DNA of 64,000 bases from JAZKFT01 sp040386335. Its GTDB lineage: Bacteria > Bacteroidota > Bacteroidia > Chitinophagales > Chitinophagaceae. The notes under the pieces are model-generated. The model searched no databases. It was not told where the DNA came from and saw only the letters and a program-made list of their open reading frames with translations. The stretch is taken from contig JAZKFT010000040.1 in assembly GCA_040386335.1 (NCBI GenBank), positions 62,001-126,000 of the forward strand. Reading direction: 5' to 3'. Shown here in pieces: positions 57,391 through 64,000 of this stretch. The first letter of the stretch is position 1, and each line of letters begins with the position of its first letter. A program made the position numbers and the translations under genes.

Positions 57391-59628
57391 TCAACTTTTT
57401 ATCAAGGGCAATTCAATCACCACTTTTGTGCCACAGGCATTACCCTGTTCATCATACAGATCGGTGATGCTTACTCTTGCATCCATATTATATAAATCGT
57501 TAATCAACTTAATGCGGTCACTACTTATCTGCATGCCATAAGATTTTGTTTTCAAAGTCTCCCGGCTACGCAATTCTTTGGCCTTTACCCTTCCTATGCC
57601 GTTGTCTTCTATTTCTATCCGGATGCTTTTTTTCTCAGCATTAATAAATCTTACCCGCATCATGGCTTTGCCTTCGGTTTTGTGCAGCAACCCATGCCAG
57701 ATGGCGTTTTCTATATAGGGTTGAACCAGCATTGACGGGATATGTGTTGTCATTGTATTGATGCCTTCAGCAGTTTCAATACTATAATCAAAACTGTTGT
57801 GAAACCGCATGGCTTCCATCTGGATATAAAGTTCCAATGTATCTATTTCGGTTTGCAGGGAAATGATATCTGTGGAAGAATTATCAAGTATCAGGCGGAT
57901 GAGTTTTGAAAATTTAGTGAGGTAGCCGGATGCGGTTTTATGATCGCTTTTTACAATATACCTGTTGATGGAATTGAGACAGTTAAAAATAAAATGCGGG
58001 TTCATTTGTGCCCTTAGTGCTTTCATTTCAACTTCGGCAAGGCGTCTTTCGTATTGGGTCTTTACCAGTGCCTGCCGGCTTATTTGCCGGATACGCTGAC
58101 GGTACAAAACATACACCAGTGCCGTCAATCCCATACACACCAGCACACGAAACCATAAGGTCTGCCACCAGTATGCCTCTATTGTTACCGGGATCTTTAA
58201 TTCCTTTTGAGTGAACCTGTACGGTGCTTCATCTACTTTAATATGCAGGGTGTAGTTTCCCGGGGGAAGCGCATTGTATTGTAAGGATGGCTGGTAATCG
58301 CGGTTCCAGTTTTTATCCACGCCGTCCAGTTTGTATGCAAAGCGGATACTGTCCTGCATGGTGGCACCGGTACAGCCAAACTGGATGCGGAAATTCTTTT
58401 GGTCTGCTGTTAAATGGAGCGCCGTGTCAGCCGTTTTTTGTTCAATCCCGTTAATCCAGAAACCGCTGATCATCATCCTGAGTTTTCTTTCTACAGTGTC
58501 GGGAATAGTGGCCTGCGCCAGTGTTTTGTATTCGCGTAGCGCCGGGATATAAAAGCGGTACAGCTGGCTCAGATTCGGGACCCACAAAAAATCACCATCT
58601 TTTACCACTTCATTGTATTCCCTCCAGGTAAACTTTGGTTCTACGCCTTTTATTGGGGTGTACACTGAGGTGCGTGTATTATAAATGCAAAAGCCCGATT
58701 TTTCCCAGGCATCTCTTTTAAGTACAAATAGAGTAGTGTCGGTAAGCCTGAAAAGGTCAATGATAACATTCGATTCGCATGGTTTGCCACCTGTCTCTAT
58801 CAGGTGCGTGGTGAAAGTTTTGGTAACTGTGTTAAACACTTTAATGCCATTGCCCCAGGTACTGCAAAAAATGTTGTCACCATTCCCTTTTTCTAATTTG
58901 GTAAGGATGCACCTGCATTCCGGTAAGGGGTTGTCGTTGGTTTCTTTATGGATGGTATAAGTTCCTGTTTCGGGGTTTAATACTACCATACCATCATTGG
59001 TTCCAATGTACAAGGTGCCATCGGCATGCTCATAAAAAGTGTTCATCCAGGAACCTGAAATATAAAAATCGGTTTGTTTTGGATCTATAATGCGGTAAAC
59101 CCTGGTTGCTTTTGTCTTTTCATTGATCCGCAACAGGCCGTACCCACATATCTGAATCCATAAATTATCTTTACTGTCTTCAAAAGGAAAGCGGGTGTCA
59201 ACAGAATCCAATCTTAGTTTGCCCGCAACGTCCGGCGGCACAACAAAGGGCGTAAAGGTTTTAGAAACAGGGTCGTAATTGTAAAGACCATCTTTATAAA
59301 ATACGCTCCAGTAAGTACCTGTCCTGTCCTGGTAATTGTAAGCTACTACGGAATATGGTAAACTACGTATATCGCTGTTTGGAATGGGTACGGTTTTGAA
59401 ATTAAAACCATCAAAAGACAAGAGTCCATTATCTGTTCCGAACCATATCACCCCTTGCTGGTCGATGGTAAGATAGGAGGGACGCTTGGTCATGGTAATA
59501 CCATCTTTGGCAGTAAAAATCTGTACCGCTTTTGGTTGGCAGGCTCCCGGCCCCCGGACCGTTGCCATCAATATGATTAGCAGGAAGAATCGCAAATGAC
59601 GGTTCAAGCTTTTTTTTGAATGATGCAA
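57391..59628 (-). CDS. Sensor histidine kinase with two-component-regulator propeller
   Basis: 745 residues. The signal peptide is followed by a periplasmic propeller of repeated blades (LTIDQQGVIWFGTDNGLLSFDG, then FYEHADGTLYIGTNDGMVVLNPETG), but shorter than the 14-blade hybrid systems. A Y_Y_Y domain (FAYKLDGVDKNWN, LPPGNYTLHIKV) and one membrane span (LWFRVLVCMGLTALVYVLY) come next. The LytS-type kinase has phospho-acceptor His545 in MNPHFIFNCLNSINRY and an ATP-binding domain (PYIENAIWHGLLHK, IEIEDNGIGR). It is followed by the LytTR regulator. The ligand could be a glycan or a stress signal; the sequence does not tell. Confidence 0.93.
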   Translation of the reverse strand: MHHSKKSLNRHLRFFLLIILMATVRGPGACQPKAVQIFTAKDGITMTKRPSYLTIDQQGVIWFGTDNGLLSFDGFNFKTVPIPNSDIRSLPYSVVAYNYQDRTGTYWSVFYKDGLYNYDPVSKTFTPFVVPPDVAGKLRLDSVDTRFPFEDSKDNLWIQICGYGLLRINEKTKATRVYRIIDPKQTDFYISGSWMNTFYEHADGTLYIGTNDGMVVLNPETGTYTIHKETNDNPLPECRCILTKLEKGNGDNIFCSTWGNGIKVFNTVTKTFTTHLIETGGKPCESNVIIDLFRLTDTTLFVLKRDAWEKSGFCIYNTRTSVYTPIKGVEPKFTWREYNEVVKDGDFLWVPNLSQLYRFYIPALREYKTLAQATIPDTVERKLRMMISGFWINGIEQKTADTALHLTADQKNFRIQFGCTGATMQDSIRFAYKLDGVDKNWNRDYQPSLQYNALPPGNYTLHIKVDEAPYRFTQKELKIPVTIEAYWWQTLWFRVLVCMGLTALVYVLYRQRIRQISRQALVKTQYERRLAEVEMKALRAQMNPHFIFNCLNSINRYIVKSDHKTASGYLTKFSKLIRLILDNSSTDIISLQTEIDTLELYIQMEAMRFHNSFDYSIETAEGINTMTTHIPSMLVQPYIENAIWHGLLHKTEGKAMMRVRFINAEKKSIRIEIEDNGIGRVKAKELRSRETLKTKSYGMQISSDRIKLINDLYNMDARVSITDLYDEQGNACGTKVVIELPLIKS

Positions 59629-59816
59629 AAATGGCTGGTTGTGCGGGGAAGGTCCTCAAAATATCGAAGCCGGACTGCATTTACAATATCTTTTGAGCCA
59701 CCTGCTATTTTGGACTATTAATCAGCAACCAACCCGCTACAAGTAGTTATTAAAAACTTTCACCCGCGTTTTGCAACTCTATGCTTCGATTGGTGTTATT
59801 GGGTGAGGCGAACCAA

Positions 59817-59824
59817 TACCTTTG
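59817..59824 (+). promoter_or_regulatory. Candidate -7 box TACCTTTG for the ABC ATPase gene
   Basis: An exact TAnnTTTG match ends 13 bases before the ATG at 59838. If real, transcription starts downstream of the alternative start at 59781 and supports the shorter protein. Confidence 0.4.
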
Positions 59825-59837
59825 CCAAAATTTATAC

Positions 59838-60740
59838 ATGGGTGCTATTGTAGAAGTCAATCATTTATCAAAATCCTTTGGTGACATTCATGCCGTGAAC
59901 GATCTTTCCTTTACAGTGGAAGAGGGCGATGTATATGGCTTTCTTGGCCAGAATGGTGCAGGTAAAAGTACCAGTATGCGAATGATGCTGACCCTGATAA
60001 CCCCTACCACCGGAAGTATTAAGATATTTGGAAAAGAGTTGCAGCACCACCGTAACGAAATACTGAAACAGGTAGGTGCCATTATAGAGAAGCCCGACCT
60101 GTATAAGTACCTGAGCGCCTACGATAACCTGGAACTTTTCGCTAGGCTCAGCGGCATTAAACCCACCAGGGCTCAACTGATGGAACAACTGGAAAAAGTG
60201 GGCATTGCCCAACGGGCCAAAAGCAAAATAAAAACCTTTAGCCAGGGCATGAAACAGCGGCTGGGTATCGCAATTGCCTTAACACACAATCCCCGGTTGG
60301 TGATACTCGATGAACCTACCAATGGCCTCGACCCGCAGGGCATAGCGGAGATGCGGAACATTATTATTTCTCTTAGTAAGGAGCATGGCAAAACGGTGAT
60401 TGTGAGCAGCCACCTGCTGAACGAAATAGAGCAGGTAGCCACCAAAATACTGATCATAGACAAGGGGAAAAAGGTAATAGAAGGTAGCGCCGCAGCCATG
60501 TTTGACCCGGCTAAAACCCTGGTAAGCCTGCAAACCCCCAATACAGATGTACTGGCGAAACTACAAGGGAGCGTTTTTGCAGGTTGTTATCAAAAATCTA
60601 TTGGCGATGAAATGATTTTTGAAATGCACCGGAAAGACATTCCGGCCTTTAATGCCACATTGGTGGAGCAGGGTGTGGCAGTGCTTTCCATTTCGCCAAG
60701 GCATTCGCTGGAAGACTACTTCCTGCGATTAACAGCGTAA
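59838..60740 (+). CDS. ABC transporter ATP-binding protein
   Basis: 300 residues from the ATG at 59838 (MGAIVEVNHLSKSFGD). Walker A GQNGAGKST is at 37-45, the signature is in FSQGMKQRLGIA, Walker B in RLVILDEPTNGLDP, and the switch His in VIVSSHLLNEIEQ. The C-terminal 80 residues match the CcmA/DrrA-type extension of this subfamily, which serves ABC-2 exporters. Its membrane partner follows after a repeat element of about 120 bases. The cargo is unknown: drug-, lipid- or peptide-type exporters all look alike here. Confidence 0.93.
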   Translation: MGAIVEVNHLSKSFGDIHAVNDLSFTVEEGDVYGFLGQNGAGKSTSMRMMLTLITPTTGSIKIFGKELQHHRNEILKQVGAIIEKPDLYKYLSAYDNLELFARLSGIKPTRAQLMEQLEKVGIAQRAKSKIKTFSQGMKQRLGIAIALTHNPRLVILDEPTNGLDPQGIAEMRNIIISLSKEHGKTVIVSSHLLNEIEQVATKILIIDKGKKVIEGSAAAMFDPAKTLVSLQTPNTDVLAKLQGSVFAGCYQKSIGDEMIFEMHRKDIPAFNATLVEQGVAVLSISPRHSLEDYFLRLTA

Positions 60741-60744
60741 AAGC

Positions 60745-60857
60745 AATGTGCAAATTTGCAAATGAGCAAATATGCAAACGGAACCCACTATTCACCACTT
60801 CGCGATAACTATCTAAAACCTCATTTGCACATTTGCACATCTGCATATTCTCACATT
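60745..60857. repeat. Inverted pair of TGCAAAT-word repeats between ABC genes
   Basis: The left part (60745-60779) has AATGTGCAAAT, TTGCAAATGAGCAAATATGC. The right part (60820-60857) is an imperfect reverse complement made of the same words. The family is the one at 28631-28653 and 29179-29201. The arms may fold in the mRNA linking the two ABC genes. Confidence 0.55.
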
Positions 60858-60864
60858 AACCTTT

Positions 60865-61758
60865 ATGTTCGAACTCCTCAAAATTGAACTCTACAAAATT
60901 TTTAAGAAACCCCGCACTTATATTGGCTTTATTGCTATCACCGTTGTTGTAGTGTTGATGCAAATGGGCCTGTACTCCGATGGCGATAGCTGGATAAAAC
61001 TGGTGTTGCAATCGGTAATGGAAAACATGGAAATACATGATGGTAAGTTGCTGAACGGTTACCTGGTTTGTTTCCTGATTCTGAACACACTGCTGATTCA
61101 GGTGCCGATGATGGTAACGCTGGTTACCGGTGACCTCATCAGTGGCGAAGCCAATATGGGTACGCTGCGTTTGTTATTGACCAAGCCCATCAGCAGAAAC
61201 AAATTGTTGCTAACTAAAATGATGGCCGGGCTTATGTACACCTTGCTGCTGCTGATCTGGATGGCTTTTTTGTCGCTGTTTGTAAGCATGTTTATTTTTG
61301 GCACCGATGATATGGTATATCAAAAAAGCAGTGAACTGGTGGTACATCTTTACAAAGACAACCAGGGCGACGACATATTTTGGCGCTACATGTGTGCCTT
61401 TGTTTATGCTTTTATATCGCTGGCTACCATCGCCGCGCTGTCGTTTATGCTAAGTGTATTTGCTGAAAATTCCATTGGCCCCATCCTTTCCACCATCGCC
61501 ATTATTATTGTGTTCACGATCATCAGCAATATGAATATTCCTTTTTTTGAAAAGATCAAAAACTACATGTTCACCACGCATATGGTAGGCTGGAAGGGTT
61601 TTTTTAACATGAAATCCAATGCTGATAACGAACCTTTGCGGGGTACCATTTACAATCTGCCGGCGATCTTGCGATCGGGCGGTATTTTAATGGCACATTT
61701 TATACTATTTACCGGCATATCCATGTATGCCTTCAGAAGGAAAGATATACTCAGCTAA
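60865..61758 (+). CDS. ABC-2 type transporter permease
   Basis: 297 residues with about six hydrophobic spans: TYIGFIAITVVVVLMQMGL, LNTLLIQVPMMVTLVTGDLI, LMYTLLLLIWMAFLSLFVSMFIFG, FVYAFISLATIAALSFMLSVF, ILSTIAIIIVFTIIS and GGILMAHFILFTGISMYAF. The EANMGTLRLLLTKPISRNKLLLTKMM segment is typical of ABC-2 permeases such as NatB/CcmB-like proteins. It works with the ATPase encoded just upstream. The gap contains repeats only. Confidence 0.88.
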   Translation: MFELLKIELYKIFKKPRTYIGFIAITVVVVLMQMGLYSDGDSWIKLVLQSVMENMEIHDGKLLNGYLVCFLILNTLLIQVPMMVTLVTGDLISGEANMGTLRLLLTKPISRNKLLLTKMMAGLMYTLLLLIWMAFLSLFVSMFIFGTDDMVYQKSSELVVHLYKDNQGDDIFWRYMCAFVYAFISLATIAALSFMLSVFAENSIGPILSTIAIIIVFTIISNMNIPFFEKIKNYMFTTHMVGWKGFFNMKSNADNEPLRGTIYNLPAILRSGGILMAHFILFTGISMYAFRRKDILS

Positions 61759-61774
61759 AAAATAAAAGCCAGGA

Positions 61775-62473
61775 ATGAAGCCGTTAAACAAGATATTTTT
61801 ATTGGTTATTGCTGCCATCGGCATTTCGCTAGCTGCACTTAGCCAGGATGCCGCCGCACTTATTAAAAAAGTAAAAGCCAGGATGGAAGTGGTGAACGAT
61901 TACCAGGCTACAGGTAAAATGAAGACTGATGTCACTTTTTTGAAGGTGCCCCTCGCCACAGTCAATGTCTATTTCAAAAAGCCCAACAAGTTCCGGATCA
62001 GCAAAGAAAAGGGGATCAGCATTTTACCCAAGGGTGGTGTAAGTGTAAATATGCAAAACCTGCTGCAGGAGAATAATTTTGTAGCACTGGATGCTGGCAA
62101 CGGCACAGCAGGTGGCATGGCAGTAAAAATTGTAAAACTCCTGCCTATTAACGAAACCGGCGACGTGGTTCTAACCACCTTGTACATCGATCCTGCCAGT
62201 TTACTCATTATGAAAGCCACTACCACCACCCGGGAAAACGGCACCTACGATATAGAAATGAGCTATGGTAAATGGACCACCTACGCATTGCCGGATAAGG
62301 TGGTTTTCAGCTTTAATACCAAAGATTATAAACTGCCAAAAGGAGTGACTTTGGAGTTTGATGATGGGGAACGCCCCGATATGGAAAAACTAAAAAATAA
62401 AAAAGGCAGGGTGGAAATAACCTATCTCAGCTATGAGATCAACAAAGGTGTGCCGGATAGTTTTTTCAAATAA
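61775..62473 (+). CDS. LolA/LolB-like outer-membrane lipoprotein-sorting family protein
   Basis: 232 residues. A signal peptide (IFLLVIAAIGISLAALSQ) leads to a single beta-sheet domain: VKARMEVVNDYQATGKMKTDVTFLKVPLATVNVYFKKPNKFRISKEKGI, TLYIDPASLLIMKATTTTRENGTYDIEMSYGKWTTYALPDKVVFSF. This is the half-barrel fold of outer-membrane lipoprotein carriers. It is probably periplasmic. It starts 16 bases after the permease stop and is likely co-transcribed with the ABC pair, so it may receive the exported lipid or lipoprotein. Confidence 0.8.
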   Translation: MKPLNKIFLLVIAAIGISLAALSQDAAALIKKVKARMEVVNDYQATGKMKTDVTFLKVPLATVNVYFKKPNKFRISKEKGISILPKGGVSVNMQNLLQENNFVALDAGNGTAGGMAVKIVKLLPINETGDVVLTTLYIDPASLLIMKATTTTRENGTYDIEMSYGKWTTYALPDKVVFSFNTKDYKLPKGVTLEFDDGERPDMEKLKNKKGRVEITYLSYEINKGVPDSFFK

Positions 62474-62693
62474 CGTAGTTTACCATAACATTTTCGCGAA
62501 CCGGAATAAATTTTCCACGATCCATAGTTAGTCTACAGAAATGGATGTATTTTGCATACACCTAATTTATTTTTTCATCACACTAACCCTATTATCCTGG
62601 CTTGGGCTAATTGCAATTGCCCATGTTGTTGAATTGTAGTTTGTGTTCATTGCAACAATACCAGAAATTAATAAAAGAAATGTCAGTATTTAA

Positions 62694-62722
62694 TTGTGCG
62701 ATTTGCTATTCGTATAGCTTTG
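62694..62722 (+). promoter_or_regulatory. Bacteroidota-type promoter for the glycosyltransferase gene
   Basis: TTG (62694-62696) and TAGCTTTG (62715-62722) are 18 bases apart, matching the -33/-7 form used in Bacteroidota. The start codon is at 62742. This is the best complete promoter match in the window. Confidence 0.5.
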
Positions 62723-62741
62723 CTGATCTAAACCATTTTCT

Positions 62742-63872
62742 ATGAAGGTCCTCATCGTTCAGGCCGGGGTACCCTATACCCATGCGTTGGATAATTCCGG
62801 AAATTATTCCCTAAGGCCCACCCTTACCAAAGGCCTGATGCATCTCAATGACTCCAAGTTTATTAATAATACCCAAACGCGGGAGGCCATTGCGAACAAC
62901 GGTGCAGATGTAACCTATTTCTACTACACGCATCGTAAATCGATCATTAACCTGATCAAGGGTTCTTTAGCCATTCGTAAAATGGTAAAGGAAAATCACA
63001 TTGATATCGTAAACATGTACTGGGGCGGATTGAGTACTTTCCTCGGGGCTTTATTTTGTCCCACTGTATTTGTTGTGTCACTACTAGGGAGCGACCTGCA
63101 TGGCAGCTATACCCCCTCCGGGCGCAAGACTTTTTTTGGAAAACTATTGTCTTTCTTCAGCCAGCTTACCTGCAGTTATGCCGATGGTGTAATTGTTATG
63201 TCGGAAAAAATGAAGCAAAAGATCTGGGAGAATAACAGGCATAAAGTAAAAGTTATTCCGGAAGGTGTGGATCTCTCAAGATTTTTCCTGATCGACAAGG
63301 AAATGGCAAGAGATTACCTGCAATGGAAAATGGAGCCGCCCGTGGTTCTCTTTTTCAATAACCATAGCCACGTTAAAAATTATAGCCTGGCCAAAGAGGT
63401 TTTTAGTTTGGTAAAAGAAAAAATGCCGGAAGCACTGTTTAAAGTGGTCAGTAATGTGCAACACCATCAAACTATCTGGTACTACAATGCAGCAGACGTG
63501 TTGTTGCTCACCTCCCTTCACGAGGGGTCCAATAATTCCCTGAAAGAATCGCTGGCTTGTAATTTGCCCGTAGTAAGTGTGGCAGCCGGTGATGCGAAGG
63601 AAAGACTTCTGCATGTAAAGCCGTCCTATGTTTCCGATACCTATGATGCAGCAAAACTGGCTGAAAAATTAGTTGAAATTTTACAACTTAAACAAAGAAG
63701 CAACGGCCAGGAAGTGGTACAGGAAATAGAACTTAATAAAACGGCCTTGACCATCATTCAGTACTATCATGAGTTATGCAATGTTCGTTATCCATTTCCG
63801 AAGAGTATTTTTGATACCACCAACAGCAACTACCGGAATGCTAAAAAGGATGAGTTAAAGGAAGCCATCTAA
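62742..63872 (+). CDS. Glycosyltransferase family 4 (group 1) protein
   Basis: 376 residues. The GT-B fold has an N-terminal Rossmann half (MKVLIVQAGVPYTHALD, VNMYWGGLSTFLGALF, SLLGSDLHGSY, ADGVIVMSEKMKQKI, KVIPEGVDLSRF) and the C-terminal half with YYNAADVLLLTSLHEGSNNSLKESLACNLPVVSV, the EGxxN...E motif for the sugar-nucleotide donor. The invariant Glu is in KESLACNLPVV. It acts in the cytosol, probably on exopolysaccharide, LPS or a glycolipid. No polysaccharide gene is next to it within the window, but the locus may go on after the window end. Confidence 0.92.
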   Translation: MKVLIVQAGVPYTHALDNSGNYSLRPTLTKGLMHLNDSKFINNTQTREAIANNGADVTYFYYTHRKSIINLIKGSLAIRKMVKENHIDIVNMYWGGLSTFLGALFCPTVFVVSLLGSDLHGSYTPSGRKTFFGKLLSFFSQLTCSYADGVIVMSEKMKQKIWENNRHKVKVIPEGVDLSRFFLIDKEMARDYLQWKMEPPVVLFFNNHSHVKNYSLAKEVFSLVKEKMPEALFKVVSNVQHHQTIWYYNAADVLLLTSLHEGSNNSLKESLACNLPVVSVAAGDAKERLLHVKPSYVSDTYDAAKLAEKLVEILQLKQRSNGQEVVQEIELNKTALTIIQYYHELCNVRYPFPKSIFDTTNSNYRNAKKDELKEAI

Positions 63873-63939
63873 GATGCGGAGAATACCGCCTGAAGGATTT
63901 ATTTTACCAAACGAAGCTTGTACTTACCTAAAATATCGA

Positions 63940-63974
63940 GTGGTGAACAGTGTGTGTTGCACAATGTTCACCAC
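63940..63974. repeat. Hairpin with 15-base arms downstream of the glycosyltransferase
   Basis: GTGGTGAACAGTGTG (63940-63954) pairs with CACAATGTTCACCAC (63960-63974), with one mismatch and a 5-base loop. No T-run follows, so a terminator is uncertain. The word GTGAACA is similar to those in other repeat families of the genome. Confidence 0.55.
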
Positions 63975-64000
63975 TTTACATTTATAACCAACAGGGGTTT

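Noticed and set aside
1..64000. tRNA, rRNA, CRISPR array or insertion sequence
   Set aside because: I looked through all gaps over 100 bases by eye and saw no T-loop consensus, regular repeat-spacer array or transposase; a tRNAscan or CRISPR finder run would settle this.

Overview
The window comes from a Bacteroidota chromosome, most likely a member of the Chitinophagaceae or a close relative. The signs are a SusC/SusD pair, start codons without Shine-Dalgarno sequences, TAnnTTTG-type -7 boxes in front of several genes, secreted proteins with short Bacteroidota-style signal peptides, and a DivIC-type septum protein. This assignment is inferred from gene content, not from a 16S sequence. I saw no rRNA, tRNA, CRISPR array, insertion sequence or intact prophage.

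Positions 1-9260 hold housekeeping and orphan genes: the end of a dihydroorotase, a short MutS-family ATPase, a membrane protein, a tandem pair of paralogous lipoproteins, a YifB/ComM AAA protein, an amidohydrolase, release factor 1 (prfA) and a glycine-rich DUF937-like protein. Positions 9260-14450 hold a VanZ-like protein, an HTH regulator, two long non-coding stretches with Rho-independent terminators, and a module of ECF sigma factor, RskA-type anti-sigma factor and secreted fasciclin protein. Positions 14500-19410 carry gcvH, a cyclophilin, serS, an alpha/beta hydrolase and fabG.

Positions 19487-26256 form one tight minus-strand operon: a SulP-family anion transporter, a beta-carbonic anhydrase, DabA (DUF2309) and DabB (NuoL-like). 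This looks like a complete inorganic-carbon uptake unit in what is otherwise a heterotroph. Positions 26500-31420 contain lysS and small genes flanked by short word-like repeats, ending with an OmpA-domain protein.

Positions 31761-42190 look like a catabolic locus: a GH92 alpha-mannosidase, SusD, SusC, a myo-inositol oxygenase with all six iron ligands, a secreted endonuclease/exonuclease/phosphatase-fold enzyme and a metallophosphoesterase of the purple-acid-phosphatase type. Together they suggest scavenging of mannosylated or phosphorylated inositol compounds; this is inference. Enolase follows, then an ORF6N-domain gene whose coding sequence contains a long palindrome echoed by an imperfect one upstream.

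Positions 44600-59630 are rich in envelope and secreted proteins: DUF2207 plus LemA, a tail-collar protein, a papain-like lipoprotein protease, DivIC, endonuclease III, a beta-barrel protein, two large paralogous fibre-like secreted proteins, and a LytTR response regulator with its propeller-type sensor kinase. The window ends with an ABC transporter pair, a LolA-like protein and a group 1 glycosyltransferase. Several families of short intergenic repeats and inverted repeats are scattered throughout.
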